A stretch of DNA of 64,000 nt from assembly GCF_000764185.1 (NCBI RefSeq), contig NZ_JQEC01000016.1, positions 248,001 through 312,000 on the forward strand, written 5' to 3'. The position numbers and the translations under genes are program-made. This DNA is from Colwellia psychrerythraea (GTDB lineage Bacteria; Pseudomonadota; Gammaproteobacteria; Enterobacterales; Alteromonadaceae). Positions within the stretch are counted from its first letter, which is position 1; the number at the start of each line of letters is the position of its first letter. This document shows, one piece after another, positions 1 through 7,405 of this stretch. The notes beneath the pieces were generated by a model. It saw only the letters and a program-made list of their open reading frames with translations, made no database searches and was not told the DNA's origin.

Positions 1-350
1 AGCAACTGACTGGTTAAATACAGCTGCCTACTAAGTTGGCTAATATCAACAACATTCACTAAACAGTCAATATCACTATTTTGCAAAAAGGTCTGAGAAA
101 TAGTCAGGTCTTTACCCTGCTCTCTTTGTCGTTCTAGTGAACTCAAACCGGGTAAATCTGATAGAAAGGCAGCTTGATTAAGCAAGGTAAAACTAGTTTT
201 TTTAGCCGCAACCGTCACACCTGACCAATTGCCTACTTTTTGCTTACTTTGGTTTTTGTTGTTTTCATGGCCAGATAATAACAGGTTAAATAAAGTACTT
301 TTGCCTGAGTTGGCAAAACCAACCAGAGCGAAATGTTTTGATTGTTTCAC
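1..350 (-). CDS. feoB: Ferrous iron transporter FeoB, N-terminal GTPase part (cut by window edge)
   Basis: The reverse strand reads an open frame starting MKQSKHFALVGFANSGKS, which is the FeoB G1/P-loop, with the G3 motif DLPG about 50 residues later and the switch-I region (VGNWSGVTV) between them. FeoB imports Fe(II) across the inner membrane, and its N-terminal G domain controls the channel. Only about 116 residues lie in the window; the membrane part is beyond the left edge. The start is a GTG at 350: no in-frame ATG exists between it and an upstream stop. It sits 72 bp downstream of feoA in the same direction, the usual feoAB order. The family call is secure; the exact start is less so. 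Confidence 0.9.
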   Translation of the reverse strand, partial: MKQSKHFALVGFANSGKSTLFNLLLSGHENNKNQSKQKVGNWSGVTVAAKKTSFTLLNQAAFLSDLPGLSSLERQREQGKDLTISQTFLQNSDIDCLVNVVDISQLSRQLYLTSQL

Positions 351-422
351 GGAAAGATTCTTTTGAGTTTGATTGTTATAAATGTATTAGCGGGTTAATC
401 AACTTACTGCTTAAGTCATTAA

Positions 423-644
423 TTAAAGGCTAACGCCTATTTGTTCTGCGATAGCACGTTGAATACTAATTTTGGTATTATGCAAGCGAAAGGCCATAGG
501 GCCCTTAAATGGCGCTTTATGTGCTAATGATATGTGAGAGCGCAGCGTAAAACCTTGCTCAATCAATTGAGCGGCAATAGCTTCATCTTTAGGTAAGACA
601 CTAATTTTAGCTAGTTTGTTAAGGGGAAGTTCTGCTAGAGTCAT
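423..644 (-). CDS. feoA: FeoA ferrous iron transport accessory protein
   Basis: This 73-residue protein has the size and pattern of FeoA, a small cytosolic SH3-like domain needed with FeoB for Fe(II) uptake. Visible features are the opening MTLAELPLNKLAKIS, the central EQGFTLRSHISLAHKAPF strand-turn region, and the closing segment with RLHNTKISIQRAIAEQI, typical of the FeoA fold. It is the first gene of a feoAB unit, with feoB following after 72 bp. A Fur-like box lies about 55 bp upstream, which fits iron-repressed expression. Confidence 0.93.
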   Translation of the reverse strand: MTLAELPLNKLAKISVLPKDEAIAAQLIEQGFTLRSHISLAHKAPFKGPMAFRLHNTKISIQRAIAEQIGVSL

Positions 645-696
645 GGTATAAGTCCAAAAAACATTTCATTAACCCATAACAGGTAATCTAAGAATT

Positions 697-715
697 AATG
701 ATAATTACTATTATT
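697..715. promoter_or_regulatory. Candidate Fur box upstream of feoA
   Basis: AATGATAATTACTATTATT matches the Fur consensus repeat (GATAAT units in alternating orientation) at about 13 of 16 aligned positions. It lies just upstream of feoA on the promoter side. Fur with Fe(II) represses feo operons in gammaproteobacteria, so repression of feoAB is the likely role. The call is based on pattern only. Confidence 0.55.
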
Positions 716-810
716 TAGATAATAGCATTAGCCTGAAAAAATCAATAGTAAAACAACGTAACCAATCATGATATTGCTCAAACAAAACGCATCATTAACT
801 AGGGATATTT

Positions 811-876
811 ATGAAAGATCCTATTAAGGTATGTAGCGAATGGGTTACTCGCGCTTTCATAGGAAATGAGCTTTAG
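811..876 (+). CDS. Possible 21-residue small protein or leader peptide
   Basis: A short frame encodes MKDPIKVCSEWVTRAFIGNEL and a TAG stop. An AGGGA sequence lies 6 nt before the ATG, a good ribosome binding site. A 10-bp perfect hairpin starts 4 nt after the stop. The frame is too short for homology judgement and I do not recognise it. It could be a real small protein, a leader peptide for the downstream diguanylate cyclase gene (which begins 140 bp later), or chance. The combination of ribosome binding site, tight stop and hairpin is the only support. Confidence 0.3.
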   Translation: MKDPIKVCSEWVTRAFIGNEL

Positions 877-880
877 CTAA

Positions 881-905
881 CGACAATTATTTATAATAAT
901 TGTCG
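881..905. other. Perfect inverted repeat (10-bp arms, 5-nt loop)
   Basis: The arms CGACAATTAT and ATAATTGTCG are perfectly complementary around a TTATA loop. It follows the small frame at 811-876 and precedes the diguanylate cyclase gene. No T-run follows on either strand, so it is not a classical intrinsic terminator. It may be an operator, an RNA 3'-end hairpin or an attenuator. The rest of 645-1016 shows nothing else apart from the Fur-like box. Confidence 0.6.
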
Positions 906-1016
906 GCCAACTCTATTCCACTGATAAAATGACTATAATTAATACCGTTGCGCTACCTACATGTAATAACTCACAGTCATAAAGGCTACAAGCAGACCTA
1001 CCCGAGAGCTAGTTAT

Positions 1017-2957
1017 ATGAAAAAAAAGATTAAAACTAATGTGCTAGCAAATCAAAAAAGACTAAGTTCAAAGTTTTTTTTCGTTTTAATATTTTTGTGC
1101 TTTAGTTTAAATAGTTATGGCTACACATTAGACAAAACCTCTGCTTGGATGCAAAACCCTCTTGGTAAAATTGATGAGTTAAATAAGAAGGATCCAGCAT
1201 TAGCTTTAGCCTTTTCTAAAAAACTCGTAGCTGAAAACCTGCAAAAGATGACGGACTTTGATAAAGCCACCTTATTTAGCAAGATGGCGCAACATAACTA
1301 CATATTAGGGCACTACAGAATTAGCCAAGGATTACTAGACAAAGCATATGCCCTAAAAACAAATTTAAAAACTGATACTGGGATTTCAATGTTATTGACT
1401 CAGGGTGGCATCATGGATGAATTGGGTAACTCCGGGCAGGCCATGGAGAAATACTTGCTCGCGGAGAAATATGCTAAAGCAAATGAAAACTCAAGACTCC
1501 TTGCTGATAGTTATGCTTACATGGCTTACTCATATTCAATTAACCATAAAGATACTCTTGCCCTAAAGCATTATCATCAAGCTTACTTACAACTTGAAAA
1601 GATAGGTGATGAATTAGGTTTAGCTTATTTGAAAGCTGAAATGGCTAACTCCTATTCTCTATTATTTGATGATATCAATGCAGTAAAGTTAGCAAAAGAA
1701 GCCAGTGATTATTTTAAAAAACATCAATATTATTTTGATGAGTTGTTTGTACAAACTGCTTTAGCCAAAATTCATCTACGTAAAAAGGATTACTCAAAGG
1801 CTGAAGCGACTTACCTAAGAGTTATTGAATTAACAAAAAAAACCAATCAAACAGAGTATGTTTACTTAGCATATCTAGGGTTAGCTGATACTTACCATCA
1901 CTCTCAACAACACGACAAAGCTCGTATTTTTTGGCATAAATACAAAGGAGAATACCCTGACTATGAAAATCCTTCCGCTGAAGTTGGCGCAATTGTCTTA
2001 GCAGCTAAACTTGAAATCGCTGATAACAATATAAAAGCAGCAATAGAAGCATTAACGAAAGTTGAAGCGATACTTGCACCTTTAGGTAAGCAAAATGCTC
2101 TCAGCTGGTATATTCAGCTTTATGACTTACAAGGCAAGATTGCAATTACTAAAGAAGATTATAAAACGGCATACTTCAAGCAAGAACAAGCAAGAGAACT
2201 TTTAAAAAATTATTATAACGCTGAGCGCGAAACTGTACGTTCAAAATATAAAGTCATGTTTGATACCGACCAAGCTATTTTGAAAAATAAATTATTAGAG
2301 CAAGACAAGGCATTAAATCAAGCCTCGTTAGAAAGTGCGGCACAAAAGCAGAAATTACAAAATATGATAATAATCGTTATTTCGTTATTTGTATTCGTAC
2401 TGGTTTATTTTATGTATAGGCAAATACTTAATAGCAAAGCTCTGAATAAAATAGCCAATACAGATAGCTTAACTGAGCTAGCAAATCGTAGGTTTACCTT
2501 TATTTATGCCGAAAAAATGTTATTACAAGCAAACAAGAATGAGCAGCAATTTTCTATGGTGATGTTTGACGTAGACCATTTCAAGCAAGTCAATGACAAC
2601 TTTGGCCATAGCGGTGGTGATATTGCATTAAAAGAGCTTACATCAACAGCCAATGAATATGTGCGATGTCATGATATTTTAGGGCGTATAGGTGGTGAAG
2701 AATTTTTACTCATATTACCTGAAGCCAACTCAGCTCAGGCTTATGAAATAGCTGAACGTATTAAGCTTGCTATTGAACATAAAGTAATGAATATTCAGGG
2801 CAAATCATTACAAATTACCGCAAGCTTTGGTATTGCACAACTAACTAAAACACAAAATAGTTTCAGTCAAATATTTAACAATGCCGATATGGCTTTATAC
2901 CAGGCTAAAAACCAAGGCCGAAACCAAATTGTCATAGCCAAGCAAAGTTCAGGTTAA
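1017..2957 (+). CDS. Membrane-bound TPR diguanylate cyclase (GGDEF)
   Basis: A 646-residue protein. It has an N-terminal signal or anchor (KFFFVLIFLCFSLNSYG), a large periplasmic alpha-helical region with TPR-like repeats to about residue 430, a short coiled coil, one membrane helix at about 450-469, and a cytoplasmic C-terminal GGDEF domain. The active loop is GGEEF at 559-563, so c-di-GMP synthesis from two GTP is expected. An inhibitory I-site RxxD (R550-D553) lies five residues before it, predicting product feedback. The ATG at 1017 (MKKKIKTN) is preferred to one 69 bp upstream because it gives a signal peptide directly and has GAGAG 8 nt before it. It is monocistronic. The ligand sensed by the TPR part is unknown. 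Confidence 0.9.
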   Translation: MKKKIKTNVLANQKRLSSKFFFVLIFLCFSLNSYGYTLDKTSAWMQNPLGKIDELNKKDPALALAFSKKLVAENLQKMTDFDKATLFSKMAQHNYILGHYRISQGLLDKAYALKTNLKTDTGISMLLTQGGIMDELGNSGQAMEKYLLAEKYAKANENSRLLADSYAYMAYSYSINHKDTLALKHYHQAYLQLEKIGDELGLAYLKAEMANSYSLLFDDINAVKLAKEASDYFKKHQYYFDELFVQTALAKIHLRKKDYSKAEATYLRVIELTKKTNQTEYVYLAYLGLADTYHHSQQHDKARIFWHKYKGEYPDYENPSAEVGAIVLAAKLEIADNNIKAAIEALTKVEAILAPLGKQNALSWYIQLYDLQGKIAITKEDYKTAYFKQEQARELLKNYYNAERETVRSKYKVMFDTDQAILKNKLLEQDKALNQASLESAAQKQKLQNMIIIVISLFVFVLVYFMYRQILNSKALNKIANTDSLTELANRRFTFIYAEKMLLQANKNEQQFSMVMFDVDHFKQVNDNFGHSGGDIALKELTSTANEYVRCHDILGRIGGEEFLLILPEANSAQAYEIAERIKLAIEHKVMNIQGKSLQITASFGIAQLTKTQNSFSQIFNNADMALYQAKNQGRNQIVIAKQSSG

Positions 2958-3029
2958 GTTGATGTTGGTATTTGTTAAACAAGTGCTTAGTTAAGGCATT
3001 CATATGATCGACAAAGCTTAACTGTTCAG

Positions 3030-3243
3030 TTATTTGAATAGTGGAAAAGTTTGCCGTTCGGTAAGTAAAAGCCTGATAGCTTGATAATCGTCATGGCAAG
3101 CATTGCAGTTTTTTTGTAGCGCTTGGTGTTTAACTAATACCGAATAAAAGTCACCCTGATCGCCAGAAATTTTTAACTAGTCTTTATTGAGTTCCCTAGC
3201 AACTTCCTCAGCGGCTCAGCGGCTCAGCGGCTTGATTTAGCAT
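3030..3243 (-). pseudogene. Remnant of a c-type cytochrome (c'/c556-like C-terminus)
   Basis: On the reverse strand a frame ending at 3030 reads ...VKHQALQKNCNACHDDYQ..., with a CxxCH haem site at 3093-3107 close to the C-terminus, as in cytochrome c'/c556-type four-helix proteins. Upstream the frame is broken by an in-frame TAG (3177-3179). It is broken again by three copies of the octamer CAGCGGCT (3209-3232). Removing two copies (16 bp) rejoins a frame LNQAAEEVARELNKD with the rest. No signal peptide or first helices remain; the remnant abuts the terminator of the next gene. I judge it a 5'-truncated, frameshifted relic. Confidence 0.65.
3209..3232. repeat. Octamer tandem repeat, three copies of CAGCGGCT
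   Basis: Three exact head-to-tail copies of an 8-bp unit lie inside the cytochrome remnant. An 8-bp unit is not a multiple of three, so copy-number change shifts the frame; with one copy the frame would stay open through here. The GC content of the unit is well above that of its surroundings. Confidence 0.9.
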
Positions 3244-3267
3244 AAAAAAGAGCCCAAAAGGCTCTTC
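3244..3267 (-). terminator. Intrinsic terminator of the gene at 3297-3692
   Basis: On the minus strand a stem AAGAGCC/GGCTCTT with a TTTTG loop is followed by a run of six T. It lies about 30 bp after the stop of the secreted-protein gene and reads in its direction. Confidence 0.85.
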
Positions 3268-3296
3268 TGTGTAATCAACAAATAAATAATTTTTAA

Positions 3297-3692
3297 TTAA
3301 AAAGCAAAACGCACACCAATGGCGCCATCAACACTGAATTTAAAACTATCATCAAAGTTTGCTACGGGTTGTACTTGGCCGTATAAATCCCAACCTTTGG
3401 CAAAATACCAAGAAACACCTACAGGCGTTCGAACACCATAACCATGGTCCCAGCCAGCCCAACCGCCGCCCCCCACATACCAAGTCAATGGTGTTTCATT
3501 ATTAAATTTTCCGGTTTTTACTAAGTAATCGACTGCAAAACCACTATCACCAAGCACAATATTGTAACTATCTATTTGTGCAACAAGGCTTAAGTCCATA
3601 TCTAACGCAACACCAACTTTAACACTGGCTTGGGTAAAGCTAGACAGTGACAAAGTAAGTATTGAAATGCCTAATAAAAATAGTTTTTTCAT
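3297..3692 (-). CDS. Small secreted protein, probably outer-membrane beta-strand type
   Basis: A 131-residue protein with a clear Sec signal peptide (MKKLFLLGISILTLSLSSFTQA) and a mature part of about 108 residues. The mature part is rich in Gly, aromatic residues and alternating hydrophobic positions (TWYVGGGGWAGWDHGYG, VGVSWYFAKGWDLYGQ) and ends in aromatic Phe (GVRFAF), the usual signature of an outer-membrane beta-barrel C-terminal strand. It is short for a full barrel, so it may form a small barrel or a periplasmic beta protein. It is monocistronic with its own terminator. I do not recognise a named family. Confidence 0.6.
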   Translation of the reverse strand: MKKLFLLGISILTLSLSSFTQASVKVGVALDMDLSLVAQIDSYNIVLGDSGFAVDYLVKTGKFNNETPLTWYVGGGGWAGWDHGYGVRTPVGVSWYFAKGWDLYGQVQPVANFDDSFKFSVDGAIGVRFAF

Positions 3693-3917
3693 GTGAATTC
3701 CTGAGATGTAGGAGAAGTTGTAATTAGGGTCGGCGTCATTGTAATCATTATTTACTGCAAAACAAGGGAAAGCAGATCACTTTTTAGCTATAGCGCCATC
3801 TTATTACTAAAATGTTACTACTAGTTGACTAAAGTGTTACTGCTACTTGTTAACGTCGATCACAGACATTACTATGAGACACGATTTATAACTATTTACC
3901 GTACAGTCAGGTTAACC

Positions 3918-4784
3918 ATGCTTAAAAAAATAACAAAGAAAAACACAACGAAACTATTTGCTCTTATTGGTATTGTCACTGCTAGCTTCAGCTTTATTAA
4001 CCCTGCTAATGCTACTATCGTAGAATTTCAAACCTCACAAGGTAACTTTCAAGTTAACTTGTTTGATACAACTACCCCTAAGACAGTAAGTAACTTTCTT
4101 AGTTATGTTAATGATGAACATTACACCAACTCTGTTGTTCATCGAGTTGCTAAAGACTTCGTGGTTCAAGCTGGCGGTTATGAATTTTCCGGTGAATGGC
4201 CATTAACGCCTCTAGTTGCAAGTGCCTCGGTGATAAACGAGCCAGTTTACTCTAATGTTAAAGGCACAATAGCCATGGCCAAACAAGGCGGTAACCCTAA
4301 TAGCGCTACTAACCAATGGTTCTTTAATTTAGAAGATAACAACGACACTTCAAACCCTGATAACTTAGACCGACAAAATGGTGGTTTCACCGCGTTTGGC
4401 CAAGTTATTGGTGACGGCATGTTAGTAGTAGAAAAAATAGCTCTGCTTGATCTTTGTACTGCGGGCAGTTTACAAGGTGTGCCCATGGTAATTGATGACA
4501 ACCAAACATGTGCTGATATGACTGTGCCTGGTATGGAAAACTTTGTTGTGATTGAAAGAATTACCATTATTGATAATTCAGAGGTTACTGATGCTGATTT
4601 ACACCCTTTGTTATCAAAATATCCAGATAGCGATGGTGATGGCGTAAAAGACATTGATGATGCCTTCCCAAGTGATCCATCTAAAAGTGTTCCTGATGTT
4701 GAAGACAGTGGCGGTTCATTTACTTGGTTTTCGCTGATGGTATTAGCGCTAGTATCAACGAGAAAGCGCTTTATTAAAAGCTAG
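3918..4784 (+). CDS. Exported cyclophilin-type peptidyl-prolyl isomerase with GlyGly-CTERM tail
   Basis: A 288-residue protein starting at the ATG at 3918 (MLKKITKKN), chosen because it gives a normal signal peptide ending FINPANA; an upstream in-frame start would add 31 unlikely residues. Residues about 33-220 are a cyclophilin domain (VEFQTSQGNFQVNLF, VHRVAKDFVVQAGG, GTIAMAKQGGNPNSATNQWF, FTAFGQVIGDGM), which isomerises Xaa-Pro bonds in the periplasm. Then follows a thrombospondin type-3-like calcium repeat (DSDGDGVKDIDDAFPSDP). The protein ends in GG, a hydrophobic helix and a basic cluster (STRKRF), the GlyGly-CTERM signal processed by rhombosortase. It probably reaches the cell surface or is released by type II secretion. 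No rhombosortase gene is in this window. Confidence 0.88.
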   Translation: MLKKITKKNTTKLFALIGIVTASFSFINPANATIVEFQTSQGNFQVNLFDTTTPKTVSNFLSYVNDEHYTNSVVHRVAKDFVVQAGGYEFSGEWPLTPLVASASVINEPVYSNVKGTIAMAKQGGNPNSATNQWFFNLEDNNDTSNPDNLDRQNGGFTAFGQVIGDGMLVVEKIALLDLCTAGSLQGVPMVIDDNQTCADMTVPGMENFVVIERITIIDNSEVTDADLHPLLSKYPDSDGDGVKDIDDAFPSDPSKSVPDVEDSGGSFTWFSLMVLALVSTRKRFIKS

Positions 4785-4814
4785 ACGCATAGTCAGTTCA
4801 AATAAAGTACAATA

Positions 4815-4850
4815 AAAAAGCAGCGTATCGTTCTCGATATCGCTGCTTTT
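4815..4850. terminator. Bidirectional terminator between the cyclophilin gene and amtB
   Basis: A long stem AAAAGCAGCG..ATCG / CGAT..CGCTGCTTTT with one bulged base and a TTCT loop has A-tracts on one side and T-tracts on the other. It therefore can stop transcription from the cyclophilin gene (+) and from glnK-amtB (-). Confidence 0.85.
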
Positions 4851-4950
4851 ATTTCAGCTTAAACTTTGAGTATTCTAATTTAGAAAAAATTAACTTAGAA
4901 TCACCTCACTTATTGTAGCCTAACCTCTTCTACTCTATATTCGGGTACTG

Positions 4951-6231
4951 TTAACCTCTAGTGAATTCTGGGTAAGCTTCCATACCACAGTCAGAGATAT
5001 CAACACCTTCATATTCTTCTTCAGCACTTACACGAATACCGATAATTTTCTTCAGAGCAAACCAGACTATAAAGCTGGTAACAAATACCCAAACAAAAAT
5101 AGTTGCAGCGCCAATTAACTGGCCGCTAAAAGAAGAACCTGAGTTAGTGATTGGCACAATCATCAAACCAAAGAAACCAACCACACCATGGACAGATATA
5201 GCACCTACGGGATCATCAATTTTCACTTTATCTAAGGCTAAGATAGAAAGTACCACGATAACACCGGCAATAGCGCCAAACACGGTCGCTTGTAATGGTG
5301 ACGGTGTTGAAGGCTCGGCAGTGATAGCTACTAACCCAGCCAATGCACCGTTTAATGTCATGGTTAAATCGGCTTTCTTAAACAATATTTTAGCAAACAC
5401 AAGGGCTGAAATGGCGCCTGCTGCAGCGGCAGCATTGGTATTTAAAAACACCATAGCCACTGAATTAGCACTATTAATATCGGCTAGCTTTAATACTGAA
5501 CCACCATTAAAGCCAAACCAACCCATCCATAAAATAAAAGTTCCTAAGGTTGCCATAGGTAAGTTAGCACCAGGAATGGCATTTACTTTACCGTCTTTAC
5601 CGTATTTACCTTTACGAGCACCAAGTAATAAAACACCCGCTAATGCGGCAGAAGCGCCAGCCATATGAACAATGCCTGAGCCAGCAAAATCAGAGAAACC
5701 TAAGTCACTTAAAGTATATAAACCGAAAACTGCTTCACTGTTCCAAGTCCAGCTACCTTGCATAGGGTAAATAAAACCAGTTAATACCACAGTAAAAGCT
5801 AAAAAAGCCCATAATTTCATCCGCTCAGCAACAGCACCTGAAACAATTGACATAGCGGTTGCAACGAATACTACTTGGAAGAAGAAATCAGCTGCATTGG
5901 AATAAACAGCGCCACCATCAAATCCAGCTTCTGCAGACTCTGCTAGCACAGTACTAACCAATGCATCAGCATCACTCGCACCGTCAAGACCAATGCCATT
6001 TAAGAAAACACCACCGCCATACATAATATCGTAACCAACAATAAGGTACATAATGCAGGCAATAGCATATAGTGCGACGTTTTTGGTTAGGATTTCAGTA
6101 GTGTTTTTAGCGCGTACTAAGCCAGCTTCTAACATAGAGAAACCTGCAGCCATCCACATTACCAAGGCACCACACATAAGAAAGTAAAAGGTATCTAAAG
6201 CGTATTGTAATTGAAAAATATTTTGTTCCAT
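4951..6231 (-). CDS. amtB: Ammonium transporter AmtB
   Basis: A 426-residue polytopic inner-membrane protein of the Amt/Mep/Rh family, conducting NH4+/NH3. The conserved pore histidines are visible at H189 (SGIVHMAG) and H348 (AISVHGVVG), along with the family motifs FGFNGGS and NTNAAAAAGA. The N-terminus (FYFLMCGALVMWMAAGFSMLEAGLVRAK in outline) has no separate cleavable signal. A GGGAG ribosome binding site lies 5 nt before the ATG. It follows glnK after 12 bp, the classical pairing in which the PII protein plugs the transporter when nitrogen is plentiful. It is probably co-transcribed from the sigma-54 promoter ahead of glnK. Confidence 0.96.
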   Translation of the reverse strand: MEQNIFQLQYALDTFYFLMCGALVMWMAAGFSMLEAGLVRAKNTTEILTKNVALYAIACIMYLIVGYDIMYGGGVFLNGIGLDGASDADALVSTVLAESAEAGFDGGAVYSNAADFFFQVVFVATAMSIVSGAVAERMKLWAFLAFTVVLTGFIYPMQGSWTWNSEAVFGLYTLSDLGFSDFAGSGIVHMAGASAALAGVLLLGARKGKYGKDGKVNAIPGANLPMATLGTFILWMGWFGFNGGSVLKLADINSANSVAMVFLNTNAAAAAGAISALVFAKILFKKADLTMTLNGALAGLVAITAEPSTPSPLQATVFGAIAGVIVVLSILALDKVKIDDPVGAISVHGVVGFFGLMIVPITNSGSSFSGQLIGAATIFVWVFVTSFIVWFALKKIIGIRVSAEEEYEGVDISDCGMEAYPEFTRG

Positions 6232-6243
6232 GATTACTCTCCC

Positions 6244-6594
<351 letters not shown>

Positions 6595-6624
6595 TTATCG
6601 TTTTTATATTTCTAATAACCTGAT

Positions 6625-6643
6625 AATACAATTCATATGCCAA
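6625..6643 (-). promoter_or_regulatory. Sigma-54 promoter of glnK-amtB
   Basis: On the minus strand TTGGCATATGAATTGTATT matches the sigma-54 consensus (TTGGCAC-N5-TTGCW) with the correct GG to G spacing of 12; only the last C of the -12 GC is replaced by T. Predicted start of transcription is near 6616, about 34 nt before the glnK ATG. Confidence 0.7.
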
Positions 6644-6705
6644 TATGATTTAGCTATATTTATTAATGACTTAGATTTATATTAAAACTGAAGGTAGACT
6701 TAAAC

Positions 6706-6720
6706 GCACCAATGTCGTGC
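6706..6720. promoter_or_regulatory. NtrC (GlnG) binding site
   Basis: GCACCAATGTCGTGC has the exact GCAC-N7-GTGC architecture of NtrC enhancer sites. Its centre is about 97 bp upstream of the predicted sigma-54 start, a normal enhancer distance. A second GGTGCA half-site lies at about 6747-6752. Further toward 6770 there is a perfect 14-bp palindrome (CTTTAGCGCTAAAG, 6756-6769) of unknown role. Confidence 0.65.
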
Positions 6721-6840
6721 AGATAAATATCTCACTGAGATCATCTGGTGCAACGCTTTAGCGCTAAAGTAGGAGATTTTTATCGAGCAAGCTCTCGAGA
6801 GGATAGATTAAGGTTCAATAAGGGTAGAGAACTCTAGTTT

Positions 6841-7068
6841 TTAACTATTATAAAGTGCGGTAAAACCTTTAACCGAAAAACCATTGAGTAATTGATCACC
6901 AACCTTTAAAACAGGTACGCCTCGTAGGCCTGTTGCCGCAAATTCTTTTTGTCCCTTACCGGTTTTAATATTACACAACCTAAAGGCAATGCCTTGTTGT
7001 TCAAGGTAACGTTTTGCCGTTTGACAATGAGGACACTTGTCTGTGCTATATAAGACAACACGTTTCAT
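6841..7068 (-). CDS. Glutaredoxin-like thiol-disulfide oxidoreductase
   Basis: A 75-residue cytoplasmic protein of the glutaredoxin/NrdH fold. It has an N-terminal beta strand (KRVVLYS), a redox motif C12-P-H-C15, the cis-proline loop GVPVLKVG and the Gly-Phe segment (LLNGFSVKGF) that in family members contacts the thiol substrate. Length fits single-domain glutaredoxins. The physiological target is not shown by context: its neighbours are glnK upstream of a large gap and a divergent porin. NrdH is an alternative, but no nrdEF genes are nearby. Confidence 0.85.
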   Translation of the reverse strand: MKRVVLYSTDKCPHCQTAKRYLEQQGIAFRLCNIKTGKGQKEFAATGLRGVPVLKVGDQLLNGFSVKGFTALYNS

Positions 7069-7232
7069 ACTAAACCCTTATTTTTAGTGATTCATCAAAA
7101 GATACTATTAACTATTTTACCTTAAATTCAAGCTTGGTCTGTAGTCTTTTATTAGGCCGATTTTTTAATTACTCGATAATGGCGCCAATAAAATACAAAA
7201 CACTGTTTTATAGACTAAAGTTGTAGCAAAGC

Positions 7233-7295
7233 TTGATGCAAATCAATATAGTGATCCTAATCAAAAACATATATTAACAACTTGATTTAAATCAA
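7233..7295. promoter_or_regulatory. Three FNR/EtrA-type boxes upstream of the porin gene
   Basis: Two perfect TTGAT-N4-ATCAA palindromes occur at 7233-7246 (TTGATGCAAATCAA) and 7282-7295 (TTGATTTAAATCAA). A third with one change lies at 7251-7264 (GTGATCCTAATCAA). This is the binding pattern of FNR-family oxygen sensors and overlaps that of CRP. The sites lie 110-175 bp upstream of the porin ATG. The rest of the 7069-7405 gap shows no gene. Confidence 0.7.
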
Positions 7296-7405
7296 ACTAT
7301 TTAACTCTATGGGGTGTAAAAATCACCTCATCAGTTATCAACACCTATAATAATAATCGAAAAGATAACTAATTCACTTAAAAAACATGACCCTAGGATC
7401 TTATT

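Noticed and set aside
948-1016. Upstream ATG extending the diguanylate cyclase by 23 residues
   Set aside because: The extension is not signal-like, and the ATG at 1017 gives a normal signal peptide and has a ribosome binding site.
4247-4654. Minus-strand frame inside the cyclophilin gene
   Set aside because: It is a shadow of the well-supported cyclophilin domain on the other strand.
5147-5668. Long open frame on the plus strand across amtB
   Set aside because: It lies wholly antisense inside amtB, has low-complexity translation with no family pattern and no ribosome binding site.
6756-6769. Perfect palindrome CTTTAGCGCTAAAG as a second operator of glnK
   Set aside because: It does not resemble NtrC sites and lies near the end of the glutaredoxin gene, where it may be part of a 3' hairpin.
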